This document shows, piece after piece, positions 1 through 10,689 of a stretch of DNA of 47,500 nt. Numbering within the stretch: the stretch's first letter is position 1; each line of letters opens with the position of its first letter. The translations under genes and the position numbers were made by a program. Under the pieces are notes generated by a model, which saw nothing but the letters and a program-made list of their open reading frames with translations, was not told where the DNA came from and did not search any database. The stretch covers positions 13,065,001 to 13,112,500 of the forward strand of contig NC_092562.1 in assembly GCF_037975245.1 (NCBI RefSeq), in the 5' to 3' direction. This stretch comes from Apostichopus japonicus. Taxonomy: Eukaryota > Echinodermata > Holothuroidea > Aspidochirotida > Stichopodidae.

Positions 1-105
1 GATTAAACATTTTCCCTCCTAACTAACTTGTACGAAAAATTAGGCCTTCGTACTGCTCTCTTCTGTTTTCTTATGTTATTGTGTTATAATATTTCCATTT
101 TGCAG

Positions 106-237
106 CGGATACGTGTAATTGTCCAGATGCATCATGTGGATTTTGCTTAACCTCGGATCTTGCGAGTTGTGTTTGTACTGACTCACAGGAAGGCGGTTGC
201 GTATACAACGACCCTGCAGTTGGCGCTGTCTGTGTTG
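106..237 (+). CDS. Exon: Cys-rich module of Tie-like gene A
   Basis: The acceptor is TTTTGCAG at 98-105 and the donor is G|GTAAGT at 237. The exon starts with two bases finishing a codon and ends one base into the next. It encodes seven cysteines arranged as C-x-C-x5-C-x2-C, then C-x-C and later ones. It matches the exon at 43599-43721 in length class, phase and cysteine pattern, which supports both. Confidence 0.65.
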
Positions 238-1719
238 GTAAGTGCTACCAAGGAAGGGAAGAATTGTGGCCGGGTATACCATTCACGATTCAGTGTGGTA
301 TGGAATCTTGTATTCTCTGGGATCGTTTAAAAAGGATTGGTTCAGGTGTTAGACATGTCTATTTTGTATGAAAGAGCACAAAAAGACAAAAAGAACAGTG
401 AAGAAACTACCATGATAGCATGCTCTGTTAAGGAGATATGACACTTTGAAGATATCAAAATTTCTTTGAAAACGACTGGTGTAGAAAGACTTACTGTGAG
501 GGTGTGACGTCACATCCTCACTTCCTAAACATTTGTGAATATATTTCTTTAAAAATTATTTACATTTTTTAACACATTTGAAAATAATATAATCAAAATT
601 CCCCAGATGTTTAATCTTAAATGCTTCCTTTGACAAATATGAAATCTCCTGACATATCTTTTGGTTGAAAGTCATGAAATCTCACAAAATATTTAGAGAA
701 ATAAACAAAGACTTTTCAGGAATTTGAGGATGTGACATCACAGCTAGTCAGATTTCAGCAGTTTCTACACAATCTAGACCAAATCAACTTTACACTTGAA
801 TATCTCTTTAACCGAAAAAGATATTTGAACAGTTTTTTCACCATTGTGTTTCTTTTATTGTCCTCTTTAACATACAATAAACATGTATGACAACTGAACC
901 AATCCTTTAAGTAAACGTGGAACACTTTGACGTCGCTTTATCATGCTGTGCGGAAGTTATGGAAGCATTTCACTTTCCACGCGCGTTAACGTGAATCGGA
1001 CAATGAAGCGTATTAAAAGACACAGATTTACAGCGTACGATTCGTGACACAATTACAACTTTACTATATCATACCCTCCTTCACGCGTATGCAAATCTGA
1101 GAATTCACCCACCCTCAATCCAGCTCCCACCTCACCAAAATAAGATTTGTTGTACAAAAGGCGATTCGGAACTGCTATAGATGACAGCGAGTTTAACAAA
1201 AGTCTCAAAAGTTTTTTTTTTCTTTCTTGGAGTGCACTTGAGCCTGTTGTTGCGAAGCTCCCATTTTGATCTCGGATCTCATCGCTTTGAACACATCTAC
1301 TTTATAGACCTGCAAGGTATCAACTTCAGAAAAAAAAGAGTATGAATGTTTCTTTCTCGTTTTCATCCAAAGTGCCTTTCAGCAACATCGACGCCAGTTG
1401 TATCGTACATAACCCAGTAGCTGAACGAAGGTCGGGAGGTGATGTGAACGTGGGTTTCGTTGTCTCCCCGTCAGAGACTGTTGGGGTAGTTCAGATGGCT
1501 ATTCAACGTGCAGCCAAAACTGGCCGGTGGCCAACGTCTCTTCTTCCCAGATGGCAGGCCCTAACTACAAGTGCTAATCTACAATTAGGGTACAGGATGC
1601 CAGTCCAACCAAATGCACGAGGCCGGCGATTTGGCATCTTCGATACTGTCATCGACCGGGATGACGCAATCGTTGAAAATATCTTTTGCATCGCTACAGA
1701 GGGAAGTAGTAAGTTGAAG

Positions 1720-1776
<57 letters not shown>

Positions 1777-2449
1777 TATATCATGATATCATTGGTTTGT
1801 GGAATTATATGTAACGTTATAACAACGCTGACTTTTTGTTTTGTTTTGCATTTAAGCGTGGTTTTATCTGTTCCTTTTCTTTCCTTCAGGATTCAGAAAT
1901 CAAGTTTTTACCCAGACTTGCGTGCAAGGTTCGACGTGCCAGTTGTCTATAACAATGGATAACATTCGATTTCTGCCAGAAGTGCGATGGAGACGCACGG
2001 ATTTGATAACTGGTGCTGTAACAGACTACCCGCAATTCGATGGCAGTTTGACGCTGATTCACAATCCAGTCATTAAAGCCAACCATGAAGGCGTATATGA
2101 AGGATACCGTGTGAAGAGGTACCTACGAACCTGGCATCCCATTTTATACCTTTACGTCAGAGGTATGTGAAATCAGCAAGCGGAATAAGCAAAAGCGATC
2201 AATATTTACCACAAATAAACAAGTAACAAAGGTCGCGCACCACCAGCAACACCACGCACAATAGGCACATATAGACATATTCTAACACAGACTAACTTAT
2301 TAATCTTATAACCCCCATGAAATGTTGTCTGTCAAGATGGCAAATGCTTCAAGCAACTGCGAAAAAAGGCAGAACAACTTCAACCATTCTGACATCAGTG
2401 ATGGTGGTTTTAATATCTAAACAGCCTCAAATGACTCTTGTTAAGACAG

Positions 2450-2522
<73 letters not shown>

Positions 2523-4566
2523 TAGATAGATATATATATATATAGATATAGATATATATATATATATGTGCGTGTGTGTGTGTGTGTGTGTGCGTATATA
2601 TACTTAGCATAGATTGCATAGTTACACATTATTAGCTATTTCTACTTGACTTTAAAAAAAAAATTATACTGTAAATAATTGCATTATTTATTACAATTGT
2701 GTATTGACATGAATATAATGTCTATATTTAAATCATCTGTTACAGAATGTCCGACTGGAGCCTATGGAGCCTTGTGTGATAGTACTTGTCCAAACTGTAA
2801 CAGTGGTATTTGCGATGTACAGACCGGTTTATGTCGCTGCTATCCAGGTTTCACGGGTACAAACTGTGAATTACGTAAGTAGCATTTACAAAGTTAATAG
2901 AGAGAAAGTTACTTGAGAGTTACTTGAGTGTCTGATCGCACTAAGTATGGTTTATTCACCCTTCCCGAAGACACATGCATTAAACAATGTATGTGTCCTG
3001 TACGTTTTGCAGTTTGTCGTTTCGTATATTAACCGCATATTAACCTTTTCCAGATGAGAGGTATCTTAATGGTATGAAACAGATGTGTAGGCCTAGGTAT
3101 AGGCTAAATGTTGCAGTTGATATGTATACGGTAGGTCACGACTTACTGTGCGGACAGTTTCGTCGGAGTATTAATAGTATACCGTAACAGAATCTTACTG
3201 CATTTCGGATAACTAATCACAATATATTACTCTATATATAAGGGAACAAAGAAACACAAGTATTTGCGTATATATGCAGTGAAAGACGTTACGCGGAAAT
3301 TAGGTTGCCTCTATTATAATACTTCAACCTTATATACTCACTCTTTCCTGCCTCTACCAAAGATTGATCAAATCTGGCGATAGTTTAGCATATCCATCTG
3401 CCAGTATTTCCATCTTCTTTTCGACTCAGGTTTGTTATAAAGACTATACTGCACTTTATTGTTCCCTTTTCGTCATTTTTGATAGCTTGTGGAGCGGCTA
3501 ATCTTATTGGTCAGAGTTGTGATATTAATTGCGATAATATCTTCCCTGGTACGGCTGGTAACGACTGCATCGAGCTCGAGATATGTAATCGTGAGGATCT
3601 TGGATGCCAATGTAGATCTGGTCTCCAGCTACCAGAGTGTACCATGGGTAAGTGTTATTTACGGTACATATTTATGATCGCCGGCATATATGTTAAATTT
3701 CCAACTTGCAATATGTTCTGTTTTATGATCTGACTGAATCTGGTCCGCAATTTATCTTACGCCCCGTTGCCTTCTATAGCAGCAGTTTCAATTTGATCAG
3801 TATCGTTACAGCCATATTTTTTTATTTTTTTTTCACTAAAAACTTGTTTTAAAAAAGTGTGTTTAATAAAATGGTTCATTACAGGACAAAAAAAGATAGG
3901 ATGTGGTTTGTCAAAATTGCGGCCAGTTTAGTAACCAAATTGAAAATGGATAAGCGAGATATCTCTCCAACCCCCAATCCCTCAAACACCCATTACCTTC
4001 TCTCCACCTCCTAAACACTCTTATTCCACCTCTTTAAATCCCCGCCCAGTATCATATAGTAGCCAATAGTCCGTATTGATAAGATACGCTGCACGCTCAG
4101 TACAGTATAATCCTTGCGCCAAGCTGTTCGTTGCTATGGACACCAGGACCGGCCTAGAAATCGTTATTAATATACTGTGTCCAACGAATGTTAAATCTTC
4201 AGAACGGGGACATTTATTTTCCCCCGCGTGATTCGCGTATCCCGGTTTTTAAACGAGACCAGCTAACCACGTGACCCGGAGCTCGACTTGGCTTTCGCAT
4301 ATACTCCTCTGGTTGGCCGAGCTGTAATGAAAACCTTGTAAAAACCGACTGTATGAAGCGAGAGATGAATGTAAACACATTTGATCATCTCACTAATCTC
4401 CTTCATGCTACTTTATATTTTCTATTCTTTCTCAAATGCAATTTTTAATCGATTTCACGTTCCTTTTTATTCAGCTTGCCCGGCTGGAACATGGGGTACA
4501 AACTGCGCCCAGACTTGTTCTTGCACAGCCCTTGAAACGTGCGACCCCAGGCAGGGATGCGTCTAA
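106..4566 (+). CDS. Tie-like (angiopoietin receptor-like) ectodomain gene, 3' part, six exons
   Basis: I read a spliced gene with exons 106-237, 1373-1708, 1890-2162, 2746-2874, 3486-3647 and 4475-4566. Every junction is AG/GT and every intron interrupts a codon after its first base, so the exons join in one frame to the TAA at 4564-4566. The domain order is a Cys-rich segment, an Ig1-like segment, an Ig2-like segment and three EGF modules. The spacing of the last three follows the Tie1/Tie2 EGF triplet closely: the second has the long insertion and the third contains the C-D-x-x-Q-G-C signature. In vertebrates Tie receptors bind angiopoietins at the cell surface. Here the frame stops inside EGF3, with no Ig3, fibronectin, membrane or kinase part, so a secreted ligand-binding protein is likely. 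The signal-peptide exon lies left of the window. A pseudogene or an alternative short isoform of a longer receptor is possible. Confidence 0.72.
324..917. mobile_element. Foldback (inverted-repeat) element in intron 1 of gene A
   Basis: The two ends are imperfect inverted copies. CGTTTAAAAAGGATTGGTTC at the left is mirrored by the complement at the right end (CCAATCCTTTAAGTAAACG). The similarity continues inward past the ACATGT word, and both arms reach a GAGGATGTGAC(G/A)TCAC block (about 502-519 and 725-740). No coding capacity is visible, and no clear target duplication was found. It looks like a non-autonomous DNA element that folds on itself. Confidence 0.6.
1373..1708 (+). CDS. Exon: Ig1-like module of Tie-like gene A
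   Basis: The acceptor CATCCAAAG at 1364-1372 follows a pyrimidine-rich stretch and is the one that keeps the phase-1 frame. A tempting CAG ten bases further on would not. The donor is A|GTAAGT at 1708. The exon encodes a segment with the motif GRRFG and a terminal C-I-A-T-E-G, both shared with the paralogous exon at 45384-45716 (GRRFG, A-I-A-T-E). In position it corresponds to the first immunoglobulin-like domain of Tie receptors. Confidence 0.65.
1720..1771. repeat. (TA)n microsatellite in intron 2
   Basis: Alternating TA for about 50 bp directly after the donor of the Ig1-like exon. Reading frames through it (YIYIYI) are artefacts of the repeat. Confidence 0.9.
1890..2162 (+). CDS. Exon: Ig2-like module of Tie-like gene A
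   Basis: The acceptor is TTTCCTTCAG at 1880-1889 and the donor is G|GTATGT at 2162. The exon encodes about 91 residues with two early cysteines, a central W-R-R and the C-terminal pattern H-E-G-V-Y-E-G-Y ending in a run of hydrophobic alternate residues. This is the D-x-G-x-Y-type F strand of an Ig fold, where the usual Cys is absent, as in the second Ig domain of vertebrate Tie proteins. It is followed immediately by the EGF exons, as expected for that family. Confidence 0.72.
2453..2596. repeat. (TA)n/(GATA)n/(GT)n compound microsatellite in intron 3
   Basis: About 70 bp of TA, a GATAGATAGATA interruption, more TA, then a TGTG run. It sits in the intron between the Ig2-like exon and the first EGF exon. 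Confidence 0.9.
2746..2874 (+). CDS. Exon: EGF1 of Tie-like gene A
   Basis: The acceptor is CTGTTACAG at 2737-2745 and the donor is C|GTAAGT at 2874. The exon encodes a complete eight-cysteine EGF/laminin-type repeat: C-P-T-G-x-Y-G-x-x-C start, G-x-C-x3-T-G-x-C-x-C middle and Y-P-G-F-T-G-x-x-C end. It aligns by eye to the first EGF of Tie receptors. Confidence 0.8.
3486..3647 (+). CDS. Exon: EGF2 of Tie-like gene A
   Basis: The acceptor is TTTTTGATAG at 3476-3485 and the donor is G|GTAAGT at 3647. It encodes a longer EGF module with an insertion between cysteines 3 and 6, ending [12 protein letters not shown]. The extended second EGF is a hallmark of the Tie EGF triplet. The usual final G-W-x-G-x-x-C is altered to G-L-Q-L-P-E-C. 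Confidence 0.75.
4475..4566 (+). CDS. Terminal coding exon: truncated EGF3 of Tie-like gene A
   Basis: The acceptor is TTTTTATTCAG at 4464-4474. The exon gives [13 protein letters not shown] and C-D-P-R-Q-G-C-V, then TAA at 4564-4566. Six cysteines are present. The last two of the module (C-x-x-G-W-x-G-x-x-C) are missing because of the stop. A good donor (C|GTGAGC at 4574/4575) and an acceptor (TTTATTTCAG ending at 5000) just downstream suggest an intron in the 3' UTR. No convincing AATAAA follows within 700 bp. Confidence 0.7.
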
Positions 4567-5000
4567 AGTATCACGTGAGCATTGTTTATCTTTATATCAG
4601 TTAATGTCGATCAATTTTGTTTTGCGATATTTTACTGATTACCTAAATCAGATAACGTTACATTCTGACAGATTCAAATTTCATCTCGAATTAAGAGATT
4701 TTTTTTTTATTAATTTAAAGTTTCCCAATTTAGGCCTTAGCATTTGTTTCACAATCATGCAGAATATGTGTCTGACCCAACGAGAAACTTATTGACAATC
4801 TGATCAAATTTATATTAGCCTCCTGCACATTAAGTCTCATTGGTATTACTATATCTGGAGGGGATTGCTTCATGTTGTTCAGTATTAATGTTACTTTGAA
4901 TATCACTAACCCGGGTTTATATTAAAACAGAAACACACACTTTGATACAAGACTGTACACCGTGTTTTTCAGGTCTATAATCAATTTTTTTTTATTTCAG

Positions 5001-5671
5001 ATTCCCATCAATTTGAACCGTGAAGTAAAAGGACCGGACAGAAACCACGTGACTATGGAGTTTGCCATGGAAACTTTAAACAGTTCCCATTTTAAGTTTA
5101 GTTAGAGAGTAACAGTGCTGTTTGTTTAATGTCAGGTGATCGGGTTTAAAAGTTAATGTTTGTACAAAGAAAAATCAAAAGATTTGAAACAATGTAAGAC
5201 AAATCTTTGATCTTGCAACATCATTTTTTTTTTATATACTTTCAAAATGTTTAATATTTTACAGGTATTTGGAAAGTAAGTTCAAGACAAATACATTATT
5301 TGAAAGGTTTACATTTCGTCAGAACAAAACAAAACCCGTAAACGTTCTTTTAGCTGCATTTGATACTTCGCCACCAATATCAAGAGAAACAGATCAAAAC
5401 AAAGAGACAATTTTTTCATGACCTGGCAGATTTTGGAAGAATTTAGAGTTTCACTTGATATTAATGACGGTTGAATGATTCAGCTGTTGAATGATTCAGC
5501 TGCAAAATATTGTTTTTTTTTCTGCTTCTTTTTCAACTTTCATTCATATTCGAGCCTTTTCTTTTCTTTTTCTTTTCTAAAATGGTGTGTGGTTTTACAG
5601 TTGTTAGCATTATATTCTAGAGAGCAAAGAAGACAAAAAAGTTAACTGTTTTTATATCTGTGTTCTGCATA
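5001..5671 (+). other. Possible 3' UTR of gene A, otherwise unexplained
   Basis: AT-rich sequence following a plausible acceptor. I see no open frame with coding character and no strong polyadenylation signal. An ATTAAA at 5671 falls at the edge of the next element. Confidence 0.25.
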
Positions 5672-6038
5672 TTAAAGGGAGTGAAGACTCGCGCCCAAAG
5701 AAACATCTGATGCCGGTAATCTGACCTAGTTTCGAATGAGGTGTAACAGAAGTGTTAGACACCACCATCGATCCCAGAAAATACACACACAGCTTGCTAC
5801 CGTCGGTAATTAGACACTAGTGTACTGTCAATACATGTAGCTACAGTCAAAACCCACAACACTGTGTAAATAGCAGCGATGGACATCTCAGGTCCAGAAA
5901 AAAGTTAACAAGGTATCACGTTTCACTACTGTCTGCATTTTGTAGAGACACGAACAAAACGTCACTTGCAAGCAACTGAAGTTAACTTTACCAGCAGAGG
6001 GCGGCACGCGGTTTGGGGCGGGTCTTCAATGCCTTTAA
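5672..6038. mobile_element. MITE with TTAA ends (piggyBac-like)
   Basis: The left end reads TTAAAGGGAGTGAAGACTCG and the right end is its imperfect complement (GGGTCTTCAATGCCTTTAA). Both are bounded by TTAA, the target of piggyBac-type transposases. The 367-bp interior has no coding capacity. A second, single end of the same family, in the opposite orientation, lies at about 20574-20606. Confidence 0.55.
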
Positions 6039-9000
6039 ATCTTTTATACAACCGATGCTGTAATAACGAGAGATTGCCGGGATTCTGGCAACGCCGTTAA
6101 AAGGATTTTGAAAGAGAGTATAGATGACATAGTATGCAGAATCTGTGATGTTACAACGGCAAACCTTCTTCAAATGCGTTACTCTCCTATTATAATCTTC
6201 ATCTTGATTTATCCTTGCCATACGATATACCTAAAACGTTTGTTCGGCAGGCTAACAAAGTTCCATCCGACACACCGCTCCTTCAACAAGGCCACAATTT
6301 CAATGTATAAACATTAAGGTTTGTGTGAAAAGATAGTACGTGGCGATTAAACATGCCTAATGAGTATCGTGCACAGAAAATCTGCTTACTCGTCTGTTAG
6401 TAAGATGTTATACCTTTAATGAGTAGGGATGCACCTCAACTCGTAGTGCGACTCTTATTTCACAAAATATGCGCATACATGTACTTGCAAATTTTAATCA
6501 GTACTGAAAATACATGGGGCAATGTGTACAGATGCTAGACGCCGAATTCTTAGGTACTCAACTCATTGATCTAATTCGTAAACTTACTCATGCATTGAGT
6601 GACGATACTTCCTTAATGCTTACAATAAACGATGTGAACGAAGTTACTCATCGTGAGTAGATTAAGAATGTTGTAGTTGGTCGAAATACTAACGTGACAC
6701 GTACATTTACAGATTGTTTCCAAGTATTAAGAGTGATCAACTAGTGATTCTACAACTCTACATAGCGATCATAGCGATTAAACTACCCGCCTCGTAATTG
6801 TGCGAACTGCCTTTCGTAGAAGTACTGCCCATGCCATTCAGTTAGTACTATGTAGTACCAGAGCGACGCAACGACCAAGACATGCACGATAAGACACAAC
6901 TGCTCCTTCTAATTTATGGACATATTTGTTGATATTTTGGAAAATCAAGGTAAGCTGTCATGTGTTTTGTTTAGTACTATGATGTATGTTATTTTTAAGT
7001 AGTTAAAATAAATATTTTCTAATTTTGATGCAATTATATCACATTATTCTGAACATCTTACTGATCATTAGCGGGAGAGGCCTCGTGTTAAACTCTGCGG
7101 TTAGCCTAACGTATTGAGTCATGGTTCAACTACAACGTTAACCCAACACAAAGCTTTTGCATTGATATGCCTGATTTTGGAACCAGTCATTTCGTCCAAA
7201 CAAAGTCAGATTACAACAAACTGCCCAATAAGTTTAGCAAAGTTAGTAATATTGCGGAAAAACACGGCAACAACCGAATTTCGCCTTTCCAAATAGTCAA
7301 AGGTAATGGCGGAAAATTATTACTAACAACATGATCATCACATGACCACTGGCGTACTGTATGCTATGGAAGCAATCTCCATAGGCCTAAGCAATTTACG
7401 TTTAGTTTGACGTTTTCTTTGCACTGCAGCAATGCACTGCATTGAACGTATGTAGGATCCAAGTGCATATTATAAGTGATACTGTAATAAGCCCGCCAGC
7501 TTAGGCCTACACGTACTGCCCAAGTTATAAAAGTAGTATGTGAAAGTATTGGACACATTGTTATGATGTGATCGGTGTGGTAGCTACTGTGAATTGAACA
7601 ATGTAGTCAGCGTTACCAACGGCATATGCCCAAAAAACGCTAGATTTGCAAAAGTAAAACCCCAGAAAACGCTAGATATAGATTTTCATGAACATACTGT
7701 ATGTAATGTAGCCTATTACCTTCCATCACAAGTTGCACTTATTCATATGATAGACAGTTTTATGATTATTTTAACAAATTTCAAGTCATAATTGCTCAGA
7801 ACCATAACAAAACAACTGTAGAATCAACAAAATTACAACTAATTCAGACGAAATTTAACTGCAAGAAACGATTATCGTCTCAATCCGCGGTAAGGCTGTG
7901 TGCGTATAGTGTGTACATAAACTCACACAATAGCCCACAGTTCCGCTCCTCACATTTTCTACATGCACACGTGCTGCACATGTACTAATAGTGGTACGGA
8001 CTGGTTTGATACAGTAAACTTTTTATGTGCAGTGGTATACGGAGTAGTATAATTAGTACAGCTAGCACATGTAACAAACAGCAAACCACAGGGAAATTTG
8101 AACAGCTGATATAAACCTTTTCAAGCCTGCGCAATATGTTAATCGTGCAGGCGGACTTATGAAACTAAATCATTCTAAAATGTTAAGGCGTCTTGTTCTA
8201 AGTAACTGATATAATCCTCCTCCCGGACTTAATAACAGCTCTTGCGTTATTTAATGTGAACATGGCTACTAGGTTAAACTGCACAAAACATTGTACAGCA
8301 TTCTCAAATTACTGCAAGGTACTCAGGATACAGTATTCTTTGAAAATTGTTGGTAATCTACTTGTTGTGTTAGAAAGATAGCTGTGGGGGAATGAGACTA
8401 ATCTGTGGGGGTGCAAGGAAGAGCTAAACTTAACTATGTTGGGAGAATATGAATCATCTGGATTGATGAGTGTACAGCTTTAACCATAGACTTTCCCTAG
8501 TAAATAAGGTACACATACAGGTCAGTGTTCAAGTGTAATTGAGTACTGTAAGATACATGTACTATGTACAGGCCTGTGTTTCTAGATTTTAGTGGCTGTT
8601 TTATATTATTGGCATAGACATGTGGTGCACATGGTGTACTACACATCAAGGTGCCTAATTTGACAGCCACTTTGAATTTAAACAACCTGCTTGCCTTTTC
8701 TTGCAAATCCAGACAATCATTTGTGTCCTTATCTTGTCATGATAAATATATTTCACTAAAGAGTCACTGACTTCGAAGACTCCTTTAGGAGGATTTCCTT
8801 GCTAACTAAACCTGGCCTCCTGTTCAACACTAATGAACTGTTTCTGTTAAATTGCACATTATGAAAGCACTTGAATTAGAGTTTAACTTCCCATGGTAGT
8901 GCCTTTGCTTTGTTTAATGCAAAACTTTTTTATGCCTCTCATTTTCAAACAGGTGCTGTACTTCAAGGGCAAGCAAGATTTCTTCACATTAAAGTTGGTA

Positions 9001-9095
9001 CATTCTTAATTGGCCTCCCTGATTTGATTGAAAATTTTAGCTGGAAGAGTCCATTGTGACAATACTGAAATACTTTCTCAAGTCTTCAACTAAGA
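6039..9095. other. No gene recognised (3 kb)
   Basis: AT-rich single-copy-looking sequence with only short open frames. There are repeated near-copies of ACTCATnGTGAGTA-like words around 6420-6660. A short open stretch after an acceptor-like CAG at 8952 (to a TGA at 9055-9057) could be the end of an upstream exon, but nothing confirms it. Confidence 0.4.
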
Positions 9096-9428
9096 ATGGC
9101 TTCTTCTTCTTTCAGTCTTACTGATTCAGAAAATGTGTACACACAACATTCAGGCATCTTCAGATGCTGCCATTGTAGATATGAGAGCAGAACTCGAATT
9201 AACCTTCTTAACCATCTTCAAATGGTCCACTCAGGAGAACAGAACTTCAGAGTTTTCTGTGGAATTAATCATTGTGAAGCCTCATATAGTATTGTCAATT
9301 CTCTAAAAAAACACATAAGAAGGAAACATGGCAAGAACTATCTCCACACCTGTGGTTCAGAAAGATTGACAACGTCGGGCCTCAGTCCTCAGCGCCATGT
9401 CTCATTGGATCAGGACCGAATCACTTAA
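9096..9428 (+). CDS. Small C2H2 zinc-finger protein (two fingers)
   Basis: An open frame of 110 residues. Two C2H2 fingers are visible. Residues about 24-47 follow C-x2-C-x12-H-x4-H, and residues about 52-79 follow C-x4-C-x12-H-x4-H, joined by H-S-G-E-Q, a variant of the usual linker. The wider C-x4-C spacing in finger 2 is typical of fast-evolving or domesticated finger genes. The N-terminus is Ser-rich, and the C-terminal 30 residues show no domain. A 1.2 kb AT-rich tail with two AATAAA signals follows, so a transcript ending near 10.69 kb is plausible. It may be the first exon of a longer gene or a retrocopy; I see no strong donor. Nucleic-acid binding is inferred from the fingers only. 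Confidence 0.5.
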   Translation: MASSSFSLTDSENVYTQHSGIFRCCHCRYESRTRINLLNHLQMVHSGEQNFRVFCGINHCEASYSIVNSLKKHIRRKHGKNYLHTCGSERLTTSGLSPQRHVSLDQDRIT

Positions 9429-10652
9429 GTGCAAAACACATTCAGATTAAGGCGGAGAACGAAGTTGTGAAGTAGACTCAATCATGGAAGGGTTTGAATG
9501 CTTCATTGCCGCCTTTTATACATTCAACATCAGCTTCCCAAAGAAAAGTAACAAGACTTTATTTTTCCTGGATTTGTTATTGGGCTTTAAATCCAAAAAG
9601 ATCCCAAGATCTGTTGCAACTTTCGTAACAAAATATAAAGACTTTTAATGTTTATATGATGCAAAGCTTTGCTACCTGAGGATTTTTATCTTTTTGTGTT
9701 CGTTACTTTTACATTTTTGTTGCACACTGTTGCAATATTTCTTGCCTTAATTAGATCACTTATGTACTTGTCGAGAGAAGACATTTCTATTTGTTTTGAC
9801 GTAGAATGGGGACTTTTTCTGAATTTTGGATAATCAGAAGAAATCTCTTTGTGGGATAACAGGATGGAAAGCTCAAAGCATGTTCAGAGATTCATTGCAA
9901 AGGAAGAGATCGGTATTTGCGTGATTTGTCATGGTGGTTAAATTATACCATCAAAATAAAGCAAGGGCTGGTTTACATAGAAACCAGCATTAGTGTTTCA
10001 GTCTGAGCTTGCCTGATTTGATCGCAAAAGTAAAGATAAGTCAAGGCCAGAATTAATTGATTTTTTAAGCTTGATTGATTACCAAATGGTTAGCATTACT
10101 GATTCAACGGTTCCAAAATACATATAAGTTTTCTGTTATTGCATTTGTTTAAATCAAAAGCTAACAGTATCACATTGCAGGATGTGCATACTTAAAGAAA
10201 TCAGTGTTTTAAACATTTTGTTCTGTGTTTTGTTCATGGTTGTTTATTTATCTGTGTTAGTCATTTATCTGTGTTTCTTGTATTTCACCTAATTCAGTTT
10301 TTAGGGTTTGTCCTTGCAAATGTGTCGGTGAGGTCTCATTGAGTTTAAGTGTATAAAGTAGCTGTTTTTTAGTTAAAGTTGCCAAAATACTTTAGAGACC
10401 TATTGCAATATTTATAAGAACCTAAGAAGATGGATTTTGTCAACTGACTTTACCACAGTAGCAGTTGTGTTTCTCTCGAAGTTAATCGTAATTTCTCATG
10501 CATTTTGCTGCTTGATTATTGTCAGAGGTTTAGTATGTCATGGGGAAGTACAGCATCAGTTTATTATCATATGTATCTTAAGAACTTCATTATCAAAAAC
10601 ATGGTATTTGTGTTTTGAGATGTTGGAATATGAAAGTACTCTTTACAAGTTA
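9429..10652 (+). other. Probable 3' UTR of the zinc-finger gene
   Basis: AT-rich and T-run-rich sequence without coding character, ending at tandem polyadenylation signals. Its uniform composition and the terminal AATAAA pair are what a long 3' UTR looks like. Confidence 0.35.
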
Positions 10653-10670
10653 AATAAAAAGAGAAATAAA
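10653..10670 (+). terminator. Tandem polyadenylation signals
   Basis: AATAAA occurs at 10653-10658 and again at 10665-10670, downstream of the zinc-finger frame and followed by T/G-rich sequence. Confidence 0.45.
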
Positions 10671-10689
10671 CTCTAAATTTCTGTTTGTT

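Noticed and set aside
1342-1962. Single 206-codon frame over the Ig1-like exon
   Set aside because: Its start lies in the intron and its end runs through a donor and a TA microsatellite. Splicing to 1890 gives a better, phase-consistent model.
2410-2629. Minus-strand frames encoding YIYIYI runs
   Set aside because: Pure translation of an AT microsatellite; the same applies to 23629-23958.
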